Positions 1 through 5,220 of a stretch of 9,759 nucleotides of DNA are shown here, in pieces (the stretch's first letter is position 1; the number at the start of each line of letters is the position of its first letter). Both the position numbers and the translations under genes were made by a program. The notes below the pieces were generated by a model that worked only from the letters and a program-made list of their open reading frames with translations, was not told the origin of the DNA and searched no databases. The stretch is from contig PIYH01000088.1 of the NCBI GenBank assembly GCA_003601695.1, positions 1-9,759 on the forward strand. Reading direction: 5' to 3'. This stretch comes from Candidatus Bathyarchaeota archaeon. Its GTDB lineage: Archaea; Thermoproteota; Bathyarchaeia; Bathyarchaeales; DTEX01.

Positions 1-113
1 TATACTTTGATATATCCATCATCGGATGGCCTGCCACTTTCTATTGTCCTCTTTATAATGCTAAGGACTCCATCAAATTCCTTTCTTTTAGGTGTTCTAG
101 GAAAAAGTGACAT
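1..113 (-). CDS. N-terminal fragment of unidentified protein (runs off window)
   Basis: The 37 visible codons begin MSLFPRTPKRKEF and read on through a lysine/arginine-rich helix to the window edge without a stop. An in-frame TAG lies directly before the ATG at 111-113, so this is the first possible start. The composition looks protein-like (basic N-terminus, then an amphipathic stretch ending SGRPSDDGYIKV), but I do not recognise the family. The start lies inside the last 61 bases of the preceding small frame (53-280), too much overlap for two intact genes, so one of the two is probably degraded or they are one frameshifted gene. No Shine-Dalgarno-like sequence precedes the ATG. Confidence 0.4.
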   Translation of the reverse strand, partial: MSLFPRTPKRKEFDGVLSIIKRTIESGRPSDDGYIKV

Positions 114-280
114 CTAATGCAGGAAACGAGATTCTCCCAGTTTCTCAGTTCTCTAATCTTGATAGTAAGCATATCAGCAAGCTCAGAAGTTTGCTTCCTA
201 AGCCTCTCAGCAAGAAAACCCATATCAACCAATAAATAATGCTCCTAAAAAAGATTAATTACTTCCATATGCTGATTCAT
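53..280 (-). pseudogene. Small frame behind the AbiE toxin gene, interrupted by TAG
   Basis: The ATG at 278-280 sits one base after the toxin stop codon. The frame reads MNQHMEVINLF, meets a TAG at 245-247, then continues EHYLLVDMGFLAERLRKQ and on to a TAA at 53-55. About 76 codons in all look like one charged, helical protein with a nonsense codon. An intact shorter product is also possible: a TTG at 230-232 has a GGAG nine bases upstream and would give 59 residues, and an ATG at 221-223 gives 56. I do not recognise the protein. Its tight placement suggests it was once the third gene of the AbiE transcript. A T6 run on the minus strand (247-252) could instead end that transcript. Confidence 0.35.
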
Positions 281-281
281 T

Positions 282-1211
282 TTATCTGCGTCTTGGACAT
301 ATGTTTGCGATTTCTCTAAGCTCTCGTAGTGAATTATTCAGGAAATGTTCAAATTGCTCTTCGGGCTTCTTGATGCAGAGGCTTCTCTCAAAGGGATTTT
401 CTAGGATCTCCTTGCCTATTTTCAGTCTTTCTTTGTTCTTTTCTAATGCATCCCTGTACTTCTTGTAATATAAGCTTGCTTCTATCTTTTTGAGGATCTC
501 ACTTTTGAAATCTTCAATTTCAAATCCATGTTTTTGAAGGATAAATAAATCATAAAAATCTCTAAGCTTTTGTGCCCTTCTTGTTAGGATTGCCCTCACT
601 TTTTCGCATAGGATCTCCCTTTCATCGTAGGCGGTTACTTGGAAAGGCTTGTAAAATTCCAAAAATTTATCGAAATAAACTTTTTCATCTTTCTTTAACT
701 CATCCATATTCAGCAGAGTTTTTACAAAAACTTTCTTCGGCTTGAACAGAATCTTTTCAACGAAATTTACCTGAATTTTAACTAGCTCCATCCCCTTCCA
801 CAGTTTGAACGTTACCATTCTTCCTCCTCCACCAAACTCGAACATCTTTTTGTCTTCGAGATTAGGTTTAAAGTTCAAGCCAGCTTGACTGCAAGCCTTT
901 TCTAGTACACCAGCGAAATCAGTTATTCTTTCTAGGAGGACCTTTCTCAACTTTCTTTTTCCCAAATCTTCCCAAACTTCTTGGTTTCTCCATGTAAAAT
1001 CAAGGTCTACGCTAAACCTGTAATAGCCAAAGTAGCATTTTACTAGGCAACTTCCTCCCTTAAACAAGTAGTTTTGTCCAACGGTTGAAGAGCAGATCTC
1101 TCTCAAGATCAGATGTAGTATTACGTCTTTCTCTATAAGCTCTAAATTCTTTACTCCTGACAGTCTAGAAACGAAGGTGATGAATTCAGATAAGTCTGGC
1201 ATTTTCAACAA
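282..1211 (-). CDS. abiEii: AbiEii/AbiGii-family nucleotidyltransferase toxin
   Basis: Toxin of an AbiE-type (type IV) toxin-antitoxin system, 309 residues, near the usual family length. The family consists of DNA-polymerase-beta-fold nucleotidyltransferases; characterised AbiEii binds GTP, and related MenT toxins add nucleotides to tRNA. Visible motifs are the GS-type loop KGGSCLVK at residues 51-58, then RFSVDLDF at 65-72 with catalytic-type acidic residues D69 and D71, and the C-terminal family signature EKVRAILTRR (203-212) followed by RDFYDL (217-222). It overlaps the antitoxin gene upstream by 26 bases, so the two are co-transcribed and probably translationally coupled. The frame is intact with no missing motif. 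The target in this organism cannot be read from sequence. Confidence 0.9.
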   Translation of the reverse strand: MLKMPDLSEFITFVSRLSGVKNLELIEKDVILHLILREICSSTVGQNYLFKGGSCLVKCYFGYYRFSVDLDFTWRNQEVWEDLGKRKLRKVLLERITDFAGVLEKACSQAGLNFKPNLEDKKMFEFGGGGRMVTFKLWKGMELVKIQVNFVEKILFKPKKVFVKTLLNMDELKKDEKVYFDKFLEFYKPFQVTAYDEREILCEKVRAILTRRAQKLRDFYDLFILQKHGFEIEDFKSEILKKIEASLYYKKYRDALEKNKERLKIGKEILENPFERSLCIKKPEEQFEHFLNNSLRELREIANICPRRR

Positions 1212-1815
1212 CTCTTGAAACGGTTTTTGGATAAAATTTCAGGTAGGATCTAATCTTCCTTTTTTCTAGATTGTCAGCATACTCTTCTATCATAGAAATT
1301 ATCCTTTCTTCAGCGACATTTCTGTATCTGAAAATGTAGATGAAGTCCAAAATCGTTTTTTCCGGATCGGAAAATTTAATTTCGTCTTTTTTAATTGTTC
1401 CGAAACCGAAAAGCTTGTTTTTCAGCTTAACGAATTTGACTTTTTCTCCGGCGATCCTTATTTCCTTCGGCCGAAATATTCGGTCGTTCAAGACGAAGAT
1501 TGTGTCAAAAAATTCATGGGTTAAACCGTTCAGTCTTAGGGAGGTATAGAGTCCAAAGTACCAGTTGACCTTCAATTTTTCCATTCCTAGAGAGATCAAC
1601 CTGTAAATTTCCACGCCTTTTTCAAGCTTGAACTCTTCCAAGCTCTTAACATAGTATAATCCCCTCAAGATTCTGACGAAAAATCCGTAATGGGTCATAT
1701 AGTTAATTGTATATGTAGAATTGACTGTAAATTTCCTACAAACTTCTTCTAATTCCTCTCTCGTAACAACCTTCCCACCGAAACTTGAAAGAATATATCT
1801 GGTCAAAAGTTTCAT
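1186..1815 (-). CDS. abiEi: AbiEi-family antitoxin / transcriptional repressor
   Basis: Antitoxin partner of the AbiEii toxin, 209 residues. The N-terminal 60 residues look like a winged helix-turn-helix (the region with VVTREELEEVCRKF then FFVRILRGLYYV), followed by the AbiEi core around WYFGLYTSLRLNGL (residues about 85-98) that is typical of COG5340 proteins. In studied bacterial systems AbiEi does not bind the toxin directly; it neutralises the effect and represses its own operon by binding inverted repeats. The stop codon lies 26 bases inside the toxin gene. The ATG at 1813-1815 is the only sensible start, with no clear Shine-Dalgarno. Duplicated GTTATATAA boxes immediately upstream fit autoregulation. 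Confidence 0.85.
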   Translation of the reverse strand: MKLLTRYILSSFGGKVVTREELEEVCRKFTVNSTYTINYMTHYGFFVRILRGLYYVKSLEEFKLEKGVEIYRLISLGMEKLKVNWYFGLYTSLRLNGLTHEFFDTIFVLNDRIFRPKEIRIAGEKVKFVKLKNKLFGFGTIKKDEIKFSDPEKTILDFIYIFRYRNVAEERIISMIEEYADNLEKRKIRSYLKFYPKTVSRVVENARLI

Positions 1816-1819
1816 GATA

Positions 1820-1875
1820 GTTATTTATATAACAAGCTTTAAAAAAGTTTTAGATTGTTATATAACTCTCATAAC
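1820..1875 (-). promoter_or_regulatory. abiE promoter with duplicated palindromic operator candidates
   Basis: The 9-mer GTTATATAA occurs twice on the minus strand, at 1858-1866 and 1825-1833, exactly 33 bases (about three helical turns) apart. The upstream copy is the perfect palindrome GTTATATAAC (1857-1866); the downstream one continues to ATAAC, giving GTTAT...ATAAC ends at 1820-1833. A further ATAAC half lies at 1871-1875. The upstream copy doubles as a TATA box: 26 bases downstream would put the transcript start near 1836, about 20 bases before the abiEi ATG. The second copy would then lie just after the start site, a good place for a repressor. The role is inference. Confidence 0.5.
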
Positions 1876-1983
1876 TTTAGGCGCGTTTAAACCCCAAGCG
1901 AAGATCTTCTCTTTTCTCGTCTCTTTGACGAACATTGCATGAGCATCTCCATAGACCACTAAAAAAGAGGAATTTGACCCCAT
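1858..1983 (-). CDS. Small ORF or C-terminal remnant upstream of abiE
   Basis: Forty-one codons from an ATG at 1981-1983 to a TAA that lies inside the upstream GTTATATAAC box. The later part (LVVYGDAHAMFVKE... to ...APKVMRVI) reads like a folded protein's C-terminus rather than random sequence, and the frame is open for about ten codons before the ATG. I do not recognise it. It may be the tail of a lost gene that preceded abiE, or a small peptide gene. The first abiE promoter element overlaps its stop. Confidence 0.25.
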   Translation of the reverse strand: MGSNSSFLVVYGDAHAMFVKETRKEKIFAWGLNAPKVMRVI

Positions 1984-1999
1984 AAGGCTGGAGCCGGGG

Positions 2000-2146
2000 A
2001 TGGATTTTTATCAATTTACTGGTAAATATCTAGTTCGCCATAAAATATTGTTGGAGGAGGATGCAATCTACCTCTGGGTTAAACATTCGGATATGGAGTA
2101 TCCTTGGATTAAATTGATCCTTTGGTTAAATCTTATGTATACTTAA
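2000..2146 (+). CDS. Possible 48-residue small protein
   Basis: The ATG at 2000-2002 is preceded at six bases by GGAG (1990-1993), a good ribosome-binding site. The frame runs 48 codons to TAA and encodes a peptide rich in aromatic and charged residues (MDFYQFTGKYLV... then EEDAIYLWVKHSDMEYPW and a hydrophobic end). It diverges from the small minus-strand ORF whose start is 16 bases away. I do not recognise it, and the length is within reach of chance; the main support is the ribosome-binding site. It could be a fragment of a longer lost gene. Confidence 0.25.
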   Translation: MDFYQFTGKYLVRHKILLEEDAIYLWVKHSDMEYPWIKLILWLNLMYT

Positions 2147-2240
2147 TCTTGCGGCTCATGTTTGAATCCAGCGACAGCGTGTGTCATAATTTTTCAAATG
2201 TAAAAACGCCATTTGGAACCTGGTTAGAAATGAATGATTT

Positions 2241-2770
2241 ATGTTTGGAGTTATGTTTGAAGTTTCGAGGCATACTTTGAAATCTTACATCTACTTCTTA
2301 AAGACGACCTTCCTAATATCTGAGTCAGAATACTACTCGAAGAGCCGAGCGAAAAGAATCAGAAAGGAAAAAAGGTCTATATTAACGATCCTGGAGTCAG
2401 GAACGTCGCCGTTGGAGCGCTAAATGAGTATCTGTTAGGTGACACCGCTGAACTTGGGAAAGTGATCGAGGCGGTAGTAGCCGATCACTGCAGAAGATTA
2501 AAGTTCGCCCTCGAACCCACCTCGGAGATACAGACCTTCTACTGGAAGAACAAGCAATACGAGACCGACATCATAATTGAGATGTTCCAGAAGCCTTTAC
2601 CAATAGAAGTCAAGTATCGAGAAAGAATCGATAAAAGGGATCTAAGGGGACTCCTAGAGTTTTCCGAGAGAAATAAACCTTCAATAAAAATAGTCGTCAC
2701 AAGAGAGAGACTGGATCAGAACGACGAAATCATCTTCATCCCCCTCAGGCTATTCCTAATGATGTGCTAA
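2241..2770 (+). pseudogene. C-terminal half of DUF4143-type AAA ATPase, truncated and frameshifted
   Basis: Two frames together give the C-terminal region of a COG1373/DUF4143 ATPase. The first (2241 to about 2373) has SRHTLKSYIYFLKTTFLIS, the family's helix-turn-helix-like segment. After a one-base shift at an A6 run (2368-2373) the second continues VYINDPGVRNVAVGAL, then a PD-(D/E)XK-like end with YETDIII and LPIEVKYR and the closing RLFLMMC. One more A would restore a single frame. The N-terminal ATPase half with Walker A and B is absent: an in-frame TGA lies two codons before 2241 and nothing upstream resembles it. The gene therefore lost its 5' half, apart from the frameshift. The family is common in prokaryotic mobile and defence-rich regions; the native substrate is unknown. 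Confidence 0.8.
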
Positions 2771-3009
2771 AATTGTAAGCTCCATTTATGAATGGAGAAT
2801 CATCTATAATACTGAAACATTAAACTCTAACACATTTTAATGAAAGTATTAAAGGATCGCTTCAAAATTTGGCGGGTCCTTATGCGTAATTTTTTATTCC
2901 AAAAGTATTTGATTAAATTTTGCTAATATATTGAGAGCATGTTCTTCATTCCATTTTTTTAGTTATTTAATTGAAAGACATTTTTTGAGTTAGATTAAAA
3001 ATAAAGGTG
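2771..3009. other. AT-rich stretch without recognisable gene
   Basis: No reading frame on either strand looks protein-like here. The one structure I see is the inverted repeat at 2780-2797. On the minus strand a T5 run (2997-3001) lies just after the TAA at 3010-3012 and could end transcription of the remnant gene at 3010-3126. Confidence 0.5.
2780..2797 (+). terminator. Hairpin after the DUF4143 remnant
   Basis: A perfect 7-bp inverted repeat, CTCCATT and AATGGAG around a TATG loop, lies nine bases after the TAA of the DUF4143 remnant. No T-run follows, so it is a weak terminator candidate, or an RNA-stabilising or incidental hairpin. Confidence 0.3.
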
Positions 3010-3126
3010 TTATGATTTCCAGTAACCAAAGCCTAGTAATGCTGGTGAAAGGTAAGAGACTCCATGCTCTCCAGCGTATGGATCATTAATGACTTCTTGT
3101 ATAACTGCAATCGTCCAAACTCGGTA
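3010..3126 (-). pseudogene. C-terminal tail of an unrecognised gene, 5' part lost
   Basis: Reading minus from 3126 gives YRVWTIAVIQEVINDP, then YAGEHGVSYLSPALLGFGYW and a final KS before TAA (3010-3012). The sequence looks strongly like a real protein C-terminus (a long helix followed by a glycine/aromatic-rich end). No start codon exists: the frame is open only back to a TGA at 3154-3156, and those added codons overlap the plus-strand ParA-like remnant. I do not recognise the family. The 5' part appears to have been cut off close to 3118-3126, the same place where the ParA-like remnant begins on the other strand. Confidence 0.5.
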
Positions 3127-3419
3127 GATATTGAAGGGACGAGAATTATGTTTTCAGAATTCTGCGAAGTTTTCGAGAAAAAACTGTGATCTTAATAAAT
3201 AAGGCGTTTCTAGAGATAGACCTTCCCCACGTTGAGAGGAATAAGATAATAAGTCAGTTAAATACGAAGAAATATGAAGTTATCGGTACAATTCCATGCT
3301 TCTGAACGTTCTTAAATCAAAGGGGGGATTATCTTTTAATCCTGAAAAGCCCGGATAGCCCGTTCGTAAGAGAGATTGAGGAAACGGCTGATAAACTTGT
3401 CAAATTTTTAGGATGGTGA
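3118..3419 (+). pseudogene. C-terminal remnant of ParA/MinD-like P-loop ATPase
   Basis: With a few single-base corrections this stretch reads NSVDIEGTRIMFSEF, then VILINKAFLE, YEVIGTIPCF, and KSPDSPFVREIEETADKL to a TGA at 3417-3419. That order (an xxVDxEGT segment, a hydrophobic strand ending in NK, the xIPC segment, a PxSPF segment and a last helix) matches the second half of archaeal ParA/MinD-type ATPases. Frame changes fall at the A6 run 3178-3183 (one A short), near 3303-3306 (one base short) and at the G6 run 3322-3327 (one G too many). The N-terminal half with the deviant Walker A motif is missing. The family assignment rests on motif order only. Confidence 0.55.
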
Positions 3420-3564
3420 AATTAAAATTGAGAAGAGAAAATCATTTAAAAAAGACAGAGATATGATAAAAGGATTGTGCAGAAGGCTCAATGAGCTGCT
3501 AGACATTATAATTCTTAATGGAGTTGAATTTAATTCATATATTATTGGTTATGCGATAATATAA
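3413..3564 (+). pseudogene. Small partner gene coupled to the ParA-like remnant, frameshifted
   Basis: The ATG at 3413-3415 overlaps the TGA of the ParA-like remnant (ATGGTGA), the usual mark of translational coupling. The frame starts MVKLK, then needs one base added at the A4 run 3424-3427, after which it reads IEKRKSFKKDRDMIKGLC and RRLNELLDIIILNGVEF to a TAA at 3562-3564. About 50 residues, very basic at the N-terminus. A short intact frame starts from the ATG at 3463 (33 residues). I do not recognise the family. Its place suggests it formed a two-gene unit with the ATPase. Confidence 0.4.
3536..3547 (+). promoter_or_regulatory. TATA-box candidate for the PD-(D/E)XK gene
   Basis: The sequence TCATATATTATT is centred about 27 bases before the GTG at 3569, so a transcript would begin at or just before that codon. 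This would fit a leaderless message, and no Shine-Dalgarno sequence is present before either possible start codon. Confidence 0.35.
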
Positions 3565-3568
3565 TATA

Positions 3569-4399
3569 GTGTTCGATATGGTTTATCATGAAAGACCTGA
3601 TGATGATAATAGACCACTAGAAACCTACATCTGCAATCCGAATCAAAAATCTATGGTTGAGAAATGCGTCGAGTTACTAACTAATTTTCCCATGCTTAAA
3701 GTTTGGGAGGTTCAATATCCAAGTGCTAAAAATTATACCTGTTTTTATATAAGTTTTAAACATAAAGAAACTCCTTGGATTCTAAATTTTACAATTTATC
3801 CAAACTTCGCTAATGTGGAGTTCAGGTATTCTCAGTATCTCCCGTATGAGGTTCTAGATAATTTTAGATGGATTACGAGCAATTGGGCATACATCAAGTT
3901 CACAGAACAAAATAGAAAAAGAATTTGCGAATTGCTAAATATCTACATAGACAACATTAGAGGAGATTTTGATGCAAGGAAGCTGAAGCAGGGCGGTAAA
4001 TCTTTTGCAGAAAAACTTATAGTAGATATATTAAAGGTGGCTTTTCCTGATTTGCAGATAAAAAGAAATGTGCGGCCAGATTGGCTCAAAAACGATAAGG
4101 GTAATCGTCTAGAACTTGATATCTTTTTTCCTGAAATCAAACTCGCTATAGAGATACAAGGACCACAACATTTTATACCTATTTGGGGTAAGGAGCAATT
4201 TTCCAATTTAGTGAAAAATGATGCCTACAAAAAAGAGGTGTGTAAACAAAAGAACATCAAGTTGATGTGGATAAGTATCGAAGCAATTAATAAAGATCTG
4301 CTGAGACTTCCCAGTGAAAAAAAGATTAAGGTAATTAGCGATTTGATTACCAATTTCATAAATAGTAAACATTCCTTTTTAAATTTGAAAAACATTTAA
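3569..4399 (+). CDS. PD-(D/E)XK nuclease-domain protein with novel N-terminal domain
   Basis: An intact 276-residue protein. The C-terminal half (from about residue 140) has the ordered motifs of a Vsr/DUF559-like restriction-endonuclease fold: SFAEKLIVDIL with E148, LELDIFF with D184, IEIQGPQH with E195 and Q197, and NDAYKKEV with D218 and K221/K222, then a KNIKLMWI strand. This E...D...ExQ...K arrangement is expected to bind Mg2+ and cut DNA. The first 140 residues are rich in aromatics and asparagine and belong to no family I recognise; they may bind DNA or a partner. The start is GTG at 3569 or ATG at 3578. AT-rich codon use (many AAT, AAA, ATA) differs from the ABC operon. It could be a defence nuclease, a freestanding homing or mobile-element nuclease, or a repair enzyme. 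Confidence 0.7.
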   Translation: MFDMVYHERPDDDNRPLETYICNPNQKSMVEKCVELLTNFPMLKVWEVQYPSAKNYTCFYISFKHKETPWILNFTIYPNFANVEFRYSQYLPYEVLDNFRWITSNWAYIKFTEQNRKRICELLNIYIDNIRGDFDARKLKQGGKSFAEKLIVDILKVAFPDLQIKRNVRPDWLKNDKGNRLELDIFFPEIKLAIEIQGPQHFIPIWGKEQFSNLVKNDAYKKEVCKQKNIKLMWISIEAINKDLLRLPSEKKIKVISDLITNFINSKHSFLNLKNI

Positions 4400-4781
4400 A
4401 GAAAGATATCCTTGATTCTCATCTCTTTAGCTAATAGTAGCCAACCAAATATTAAAAGACCATGATTATTGGCTTGCCAAAAATCCATCTAATTCTTACC
4501 TGCAAAGATCAATAATAATTCTCTTTCCTTGCGGGGTTATAAAATTTAGTTCTTTCACTAAAAAATAATCGTTTAAACATAGTAAAGTTACTTTTATTTT
4601 ATCAGGGGTGCTTCAGAACAAACATGACACGTATTATCAAAAATATTTTAAAATGTAAGATTTCGTAGAATACTATTTCTTTTTCCATCACGTTCGTAAT
4701 CTTTATTTAGTAGCTTCAAGGTGGAACAGCCTCAGAAAAAGGTACGCGAATTTCATTTAAACACTTTTTGGACAAAATTTG
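4400..4781. other. AT-rich intergenic stretch with at most one remnant
   Basis: Between the nuclease gene and the 3' end of the tRNA I see no intact gene on either strand. The only protein-like frame is the 38-codon minus-strand stretch listed separately (4496-4612). A T4 run on the minus strand at 4776-4779, just beyond the tRNA 3' end, could help end tRNA transcription. Confidence 0.5.
4496..4612 (-). pseudogene. Possible C-terminal remnant of a winged-helix protein
   Basis: Thirty-eight open codons between a TGA (4613-4615) and a TAA (4496-4498) read STPDKIKVTLLCLNDYF and then LVKELNFITPQGKRIII before LCR. The pattern of a helix, a YxLVKEL segment, a FITPQGK turn and a final helix resembles the end of archaeal winged-helix regulators. 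No ATG, GTG or TTG starts the whole stretch. Short and uncertain. Confidence 0.22.
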
Positions 4782-4815
4782 TGGTGGGGCTGGTCGGATT
4801 TGAACCGACGACCTT

Positions 4816-4842
4816 TACCCGATGCAAGGCGCACCTTGCATC
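4816..4842 (-). other. Candidate second intron in tRNA-Trp variable region
   Basis: A perfect 9-bp stem with a 4-nt loop (4821-4842) stands where a 5-nt variable region is expected. A bulge-helix-bulge-like fold is possible: CCCG and CGGG form the 4-bp central helix, with 3-nt bulges TAG and TAA and an 8-bp inner stem. Cutting after the second base of each bulge removes 27 nt but leaves a 7-nt variable region, two more than usual, so the exact sites may differ. The central helix uses the same CCCG as the anticodon stem. Confidence 0.45.
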
Positions 4843-4849
4843 TACGGGT

Positions 4850-4909
4850 TTCTTCAAGCTCCAGAACCTCATCATTCCCATGATGGGTCTGCAAACCCGT
4901 ATCTGCATT
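4850..4909 (-). ncRNA. tRNA-Trp 37/38 intron, probable box C/D methylation guide
   Basis: The 60-nt intron fits a relaxed bulge-helix-bulge: exon CTCC pairs with intron GAAG (one C-A mismatch), with 3-nt bulges AGA and AAA cut after their second base, and a flanking helix ATGC/GCTT with one mismatch. Inside are ATGCAGA (4902-4908, box C-like), TACGGGT (4895-4901) complementary to exon positions 38-44, CAGA (4888-4891, D'-like), a consensus ATGATGA (4869-4875, box C') and GGTTCTGGAGC (4858-4868), of which TCTGGAGC is complementary to the anticodon region, followed by TTGA. Counting five bases up from CAGA lands on position 39. For the second guide the register gives C34 or C35 depending on how box D is placed. 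Cm34 and Um39 guided by the tRNA-Trp intron are known from Haloferax and Pyrococcus. Confidence 0.7.
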
Positions 4910-4932
4910 CTGGAGCCCGTCGTCATGCTTCC

Positions 4933-4958
4933 AGCAGCCACCGCTTGGGCAAGCTGCT
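4933..4958 (-). other. Candidate intron or insertion in tRNA-Trp D loop
   Basis: Twenty-six bases separate the D-loop start AGC (4959-4961) from the GG pair (4931-4932). The insert holds AGCAGC and GCTGCT, which pair with each other, and an inner GCTT/AAGC hairpin. No clean 3-4-3 bulge-helix-bulge is apparent, so it is either an intron with a relaxed motif or an unusual D-loop extension. Confidence 0.4.
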
Positions 4959-4998
4959 GCTAGACTACAGCCCCTAAAAGATTTCTTGATTACATCTC

Positions 4999-5010
4999 AA
5001 AATATATAAG
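4999..5010 (-). promoter_or_regulatory. TATA box for tRNA-Trp
   Basis: On the minus strand CTTATATATTTT is centred about 30 bases before the tRNA 5' end at 4974, the expected archaeal TATA spacing. The 87-base gap between the divergent tRNA and 5S genes holds both promoters. Confidence 0.5.
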
Positions 5011-5028
5011 TTACGTTTTTCGGCGAAA

Positions 5029-5040
5029 AGTTAAAAAAGA
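5029..5040 (+). promoter_or_regulatory. TATA-like box for 5S rRNA
   Basis: The AT-rich AGTTAAAAAAGA is centred about 27 bases before the 5S start at about 5062. The stronger TATATA at 5003-5008 is 56 bases away, too far for 5S. Just upstream, TTTTC and GAAAA at 5015-5027 can form a small hairpin. Confidence 0.4.
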
Positions 5041-5061
5041 GGGAATTCTTAATTCTGATCT

Positions 5062-5179
5062 GGTTGCCGGCCATAGGGCGCGGGAACCACCCGAACCCAT
5101 TCCGAACTCGGAAGTTAAACCGCGCTCCGTCCCTAGGTGCAGTCTTCGGCTGCGCGAAGCTAGGGAAGCTGGCAACCAC
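5062..5179 (+). rRNA. rrf: 5S ribosomal RNA
   Basis: The terminal stem GGTTGCC (5062-5068) pairs with GGCAACC (5171-5177). The conserved loop region is clear: CCCGAACCCATTCCGAACTC, followed by GGAAGTTAAACC. The length of about 118 nt is normal for archaea. It is not next to 16S or 23S genes, an arrangement frequent in Thermoproteota and some other archaea. It is transcribed away from tRNA-Trp. The ends are set from the terminal stem and may be off by a few bases. No strong T-run follows. Confidence 0.93.
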
Positions 5180-5220
5180 CTATTCTATGATAAACTTGAG
5201 ATGAGTATTATCTTAGATCG

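Larger units (their letters stand above)
4782..4974 (-). tRNA. tRNA-Trp (anticodon CCA) with intron and extra insertions
   Basis: Acceptor GGGGCTG (4968-4974) pairs with CAGCCCC (4786-4792), followed by discriminator A (4785) and an encoded CCA (4782-4784). The T arm is GTCGG-TTCAAAT-CCGAC. The D stem is GTC/GAC with the GG pair at 4931-4932. The anticodon stem is ACGGG (4916-4920) with CCCGT (4844-4848). Removing 4850-4909 joins them into the 7-base loop CTCCAGA with anticodon CCA (4911-4913). The gene is 193 nt; without the canonical intron and the two other insertions (26 nt in the D loop, about 27 nt in the variable region) it would be about 78-80 nt, near normal. A long variable arm of the Ser/Leu type does not fit, because eleven unpaired bases separate the hairpin from the T stem. 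The extra splice sites are not settled. Confidence 0.88.

Noticed and set aside
2362..2380. Programmed -1 frameshift at AAAAAAG in the DUF4143 gene
   Set aside because: The gene lacks its N-terminal half and the zero-frame codons are not in the required slippery phase, so loss of one A is simpler.
3064..3189. Plus-strand 41-codon frame starting MLSSVWIINDF
   Set aside because: Its first half is the complement of the much more protein-like minus-strand tail at 3010-3126; only its second half matches the ParA-like remnant.
4816..4842. Long variable arm of a serine or leucine tRNA
   Set aside because: Eleven bases lie between the hairpin and the T stem, and the anticodon loop and discriminator fit tRNA-Trp.
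4721..4963. Open frames on both strands across the tRNA region, including a VGFEPTT-like peptide
   Set aside because: This is the well-known false translation of a tRNA T arm; the stretch is the tRNA-Trp gene.
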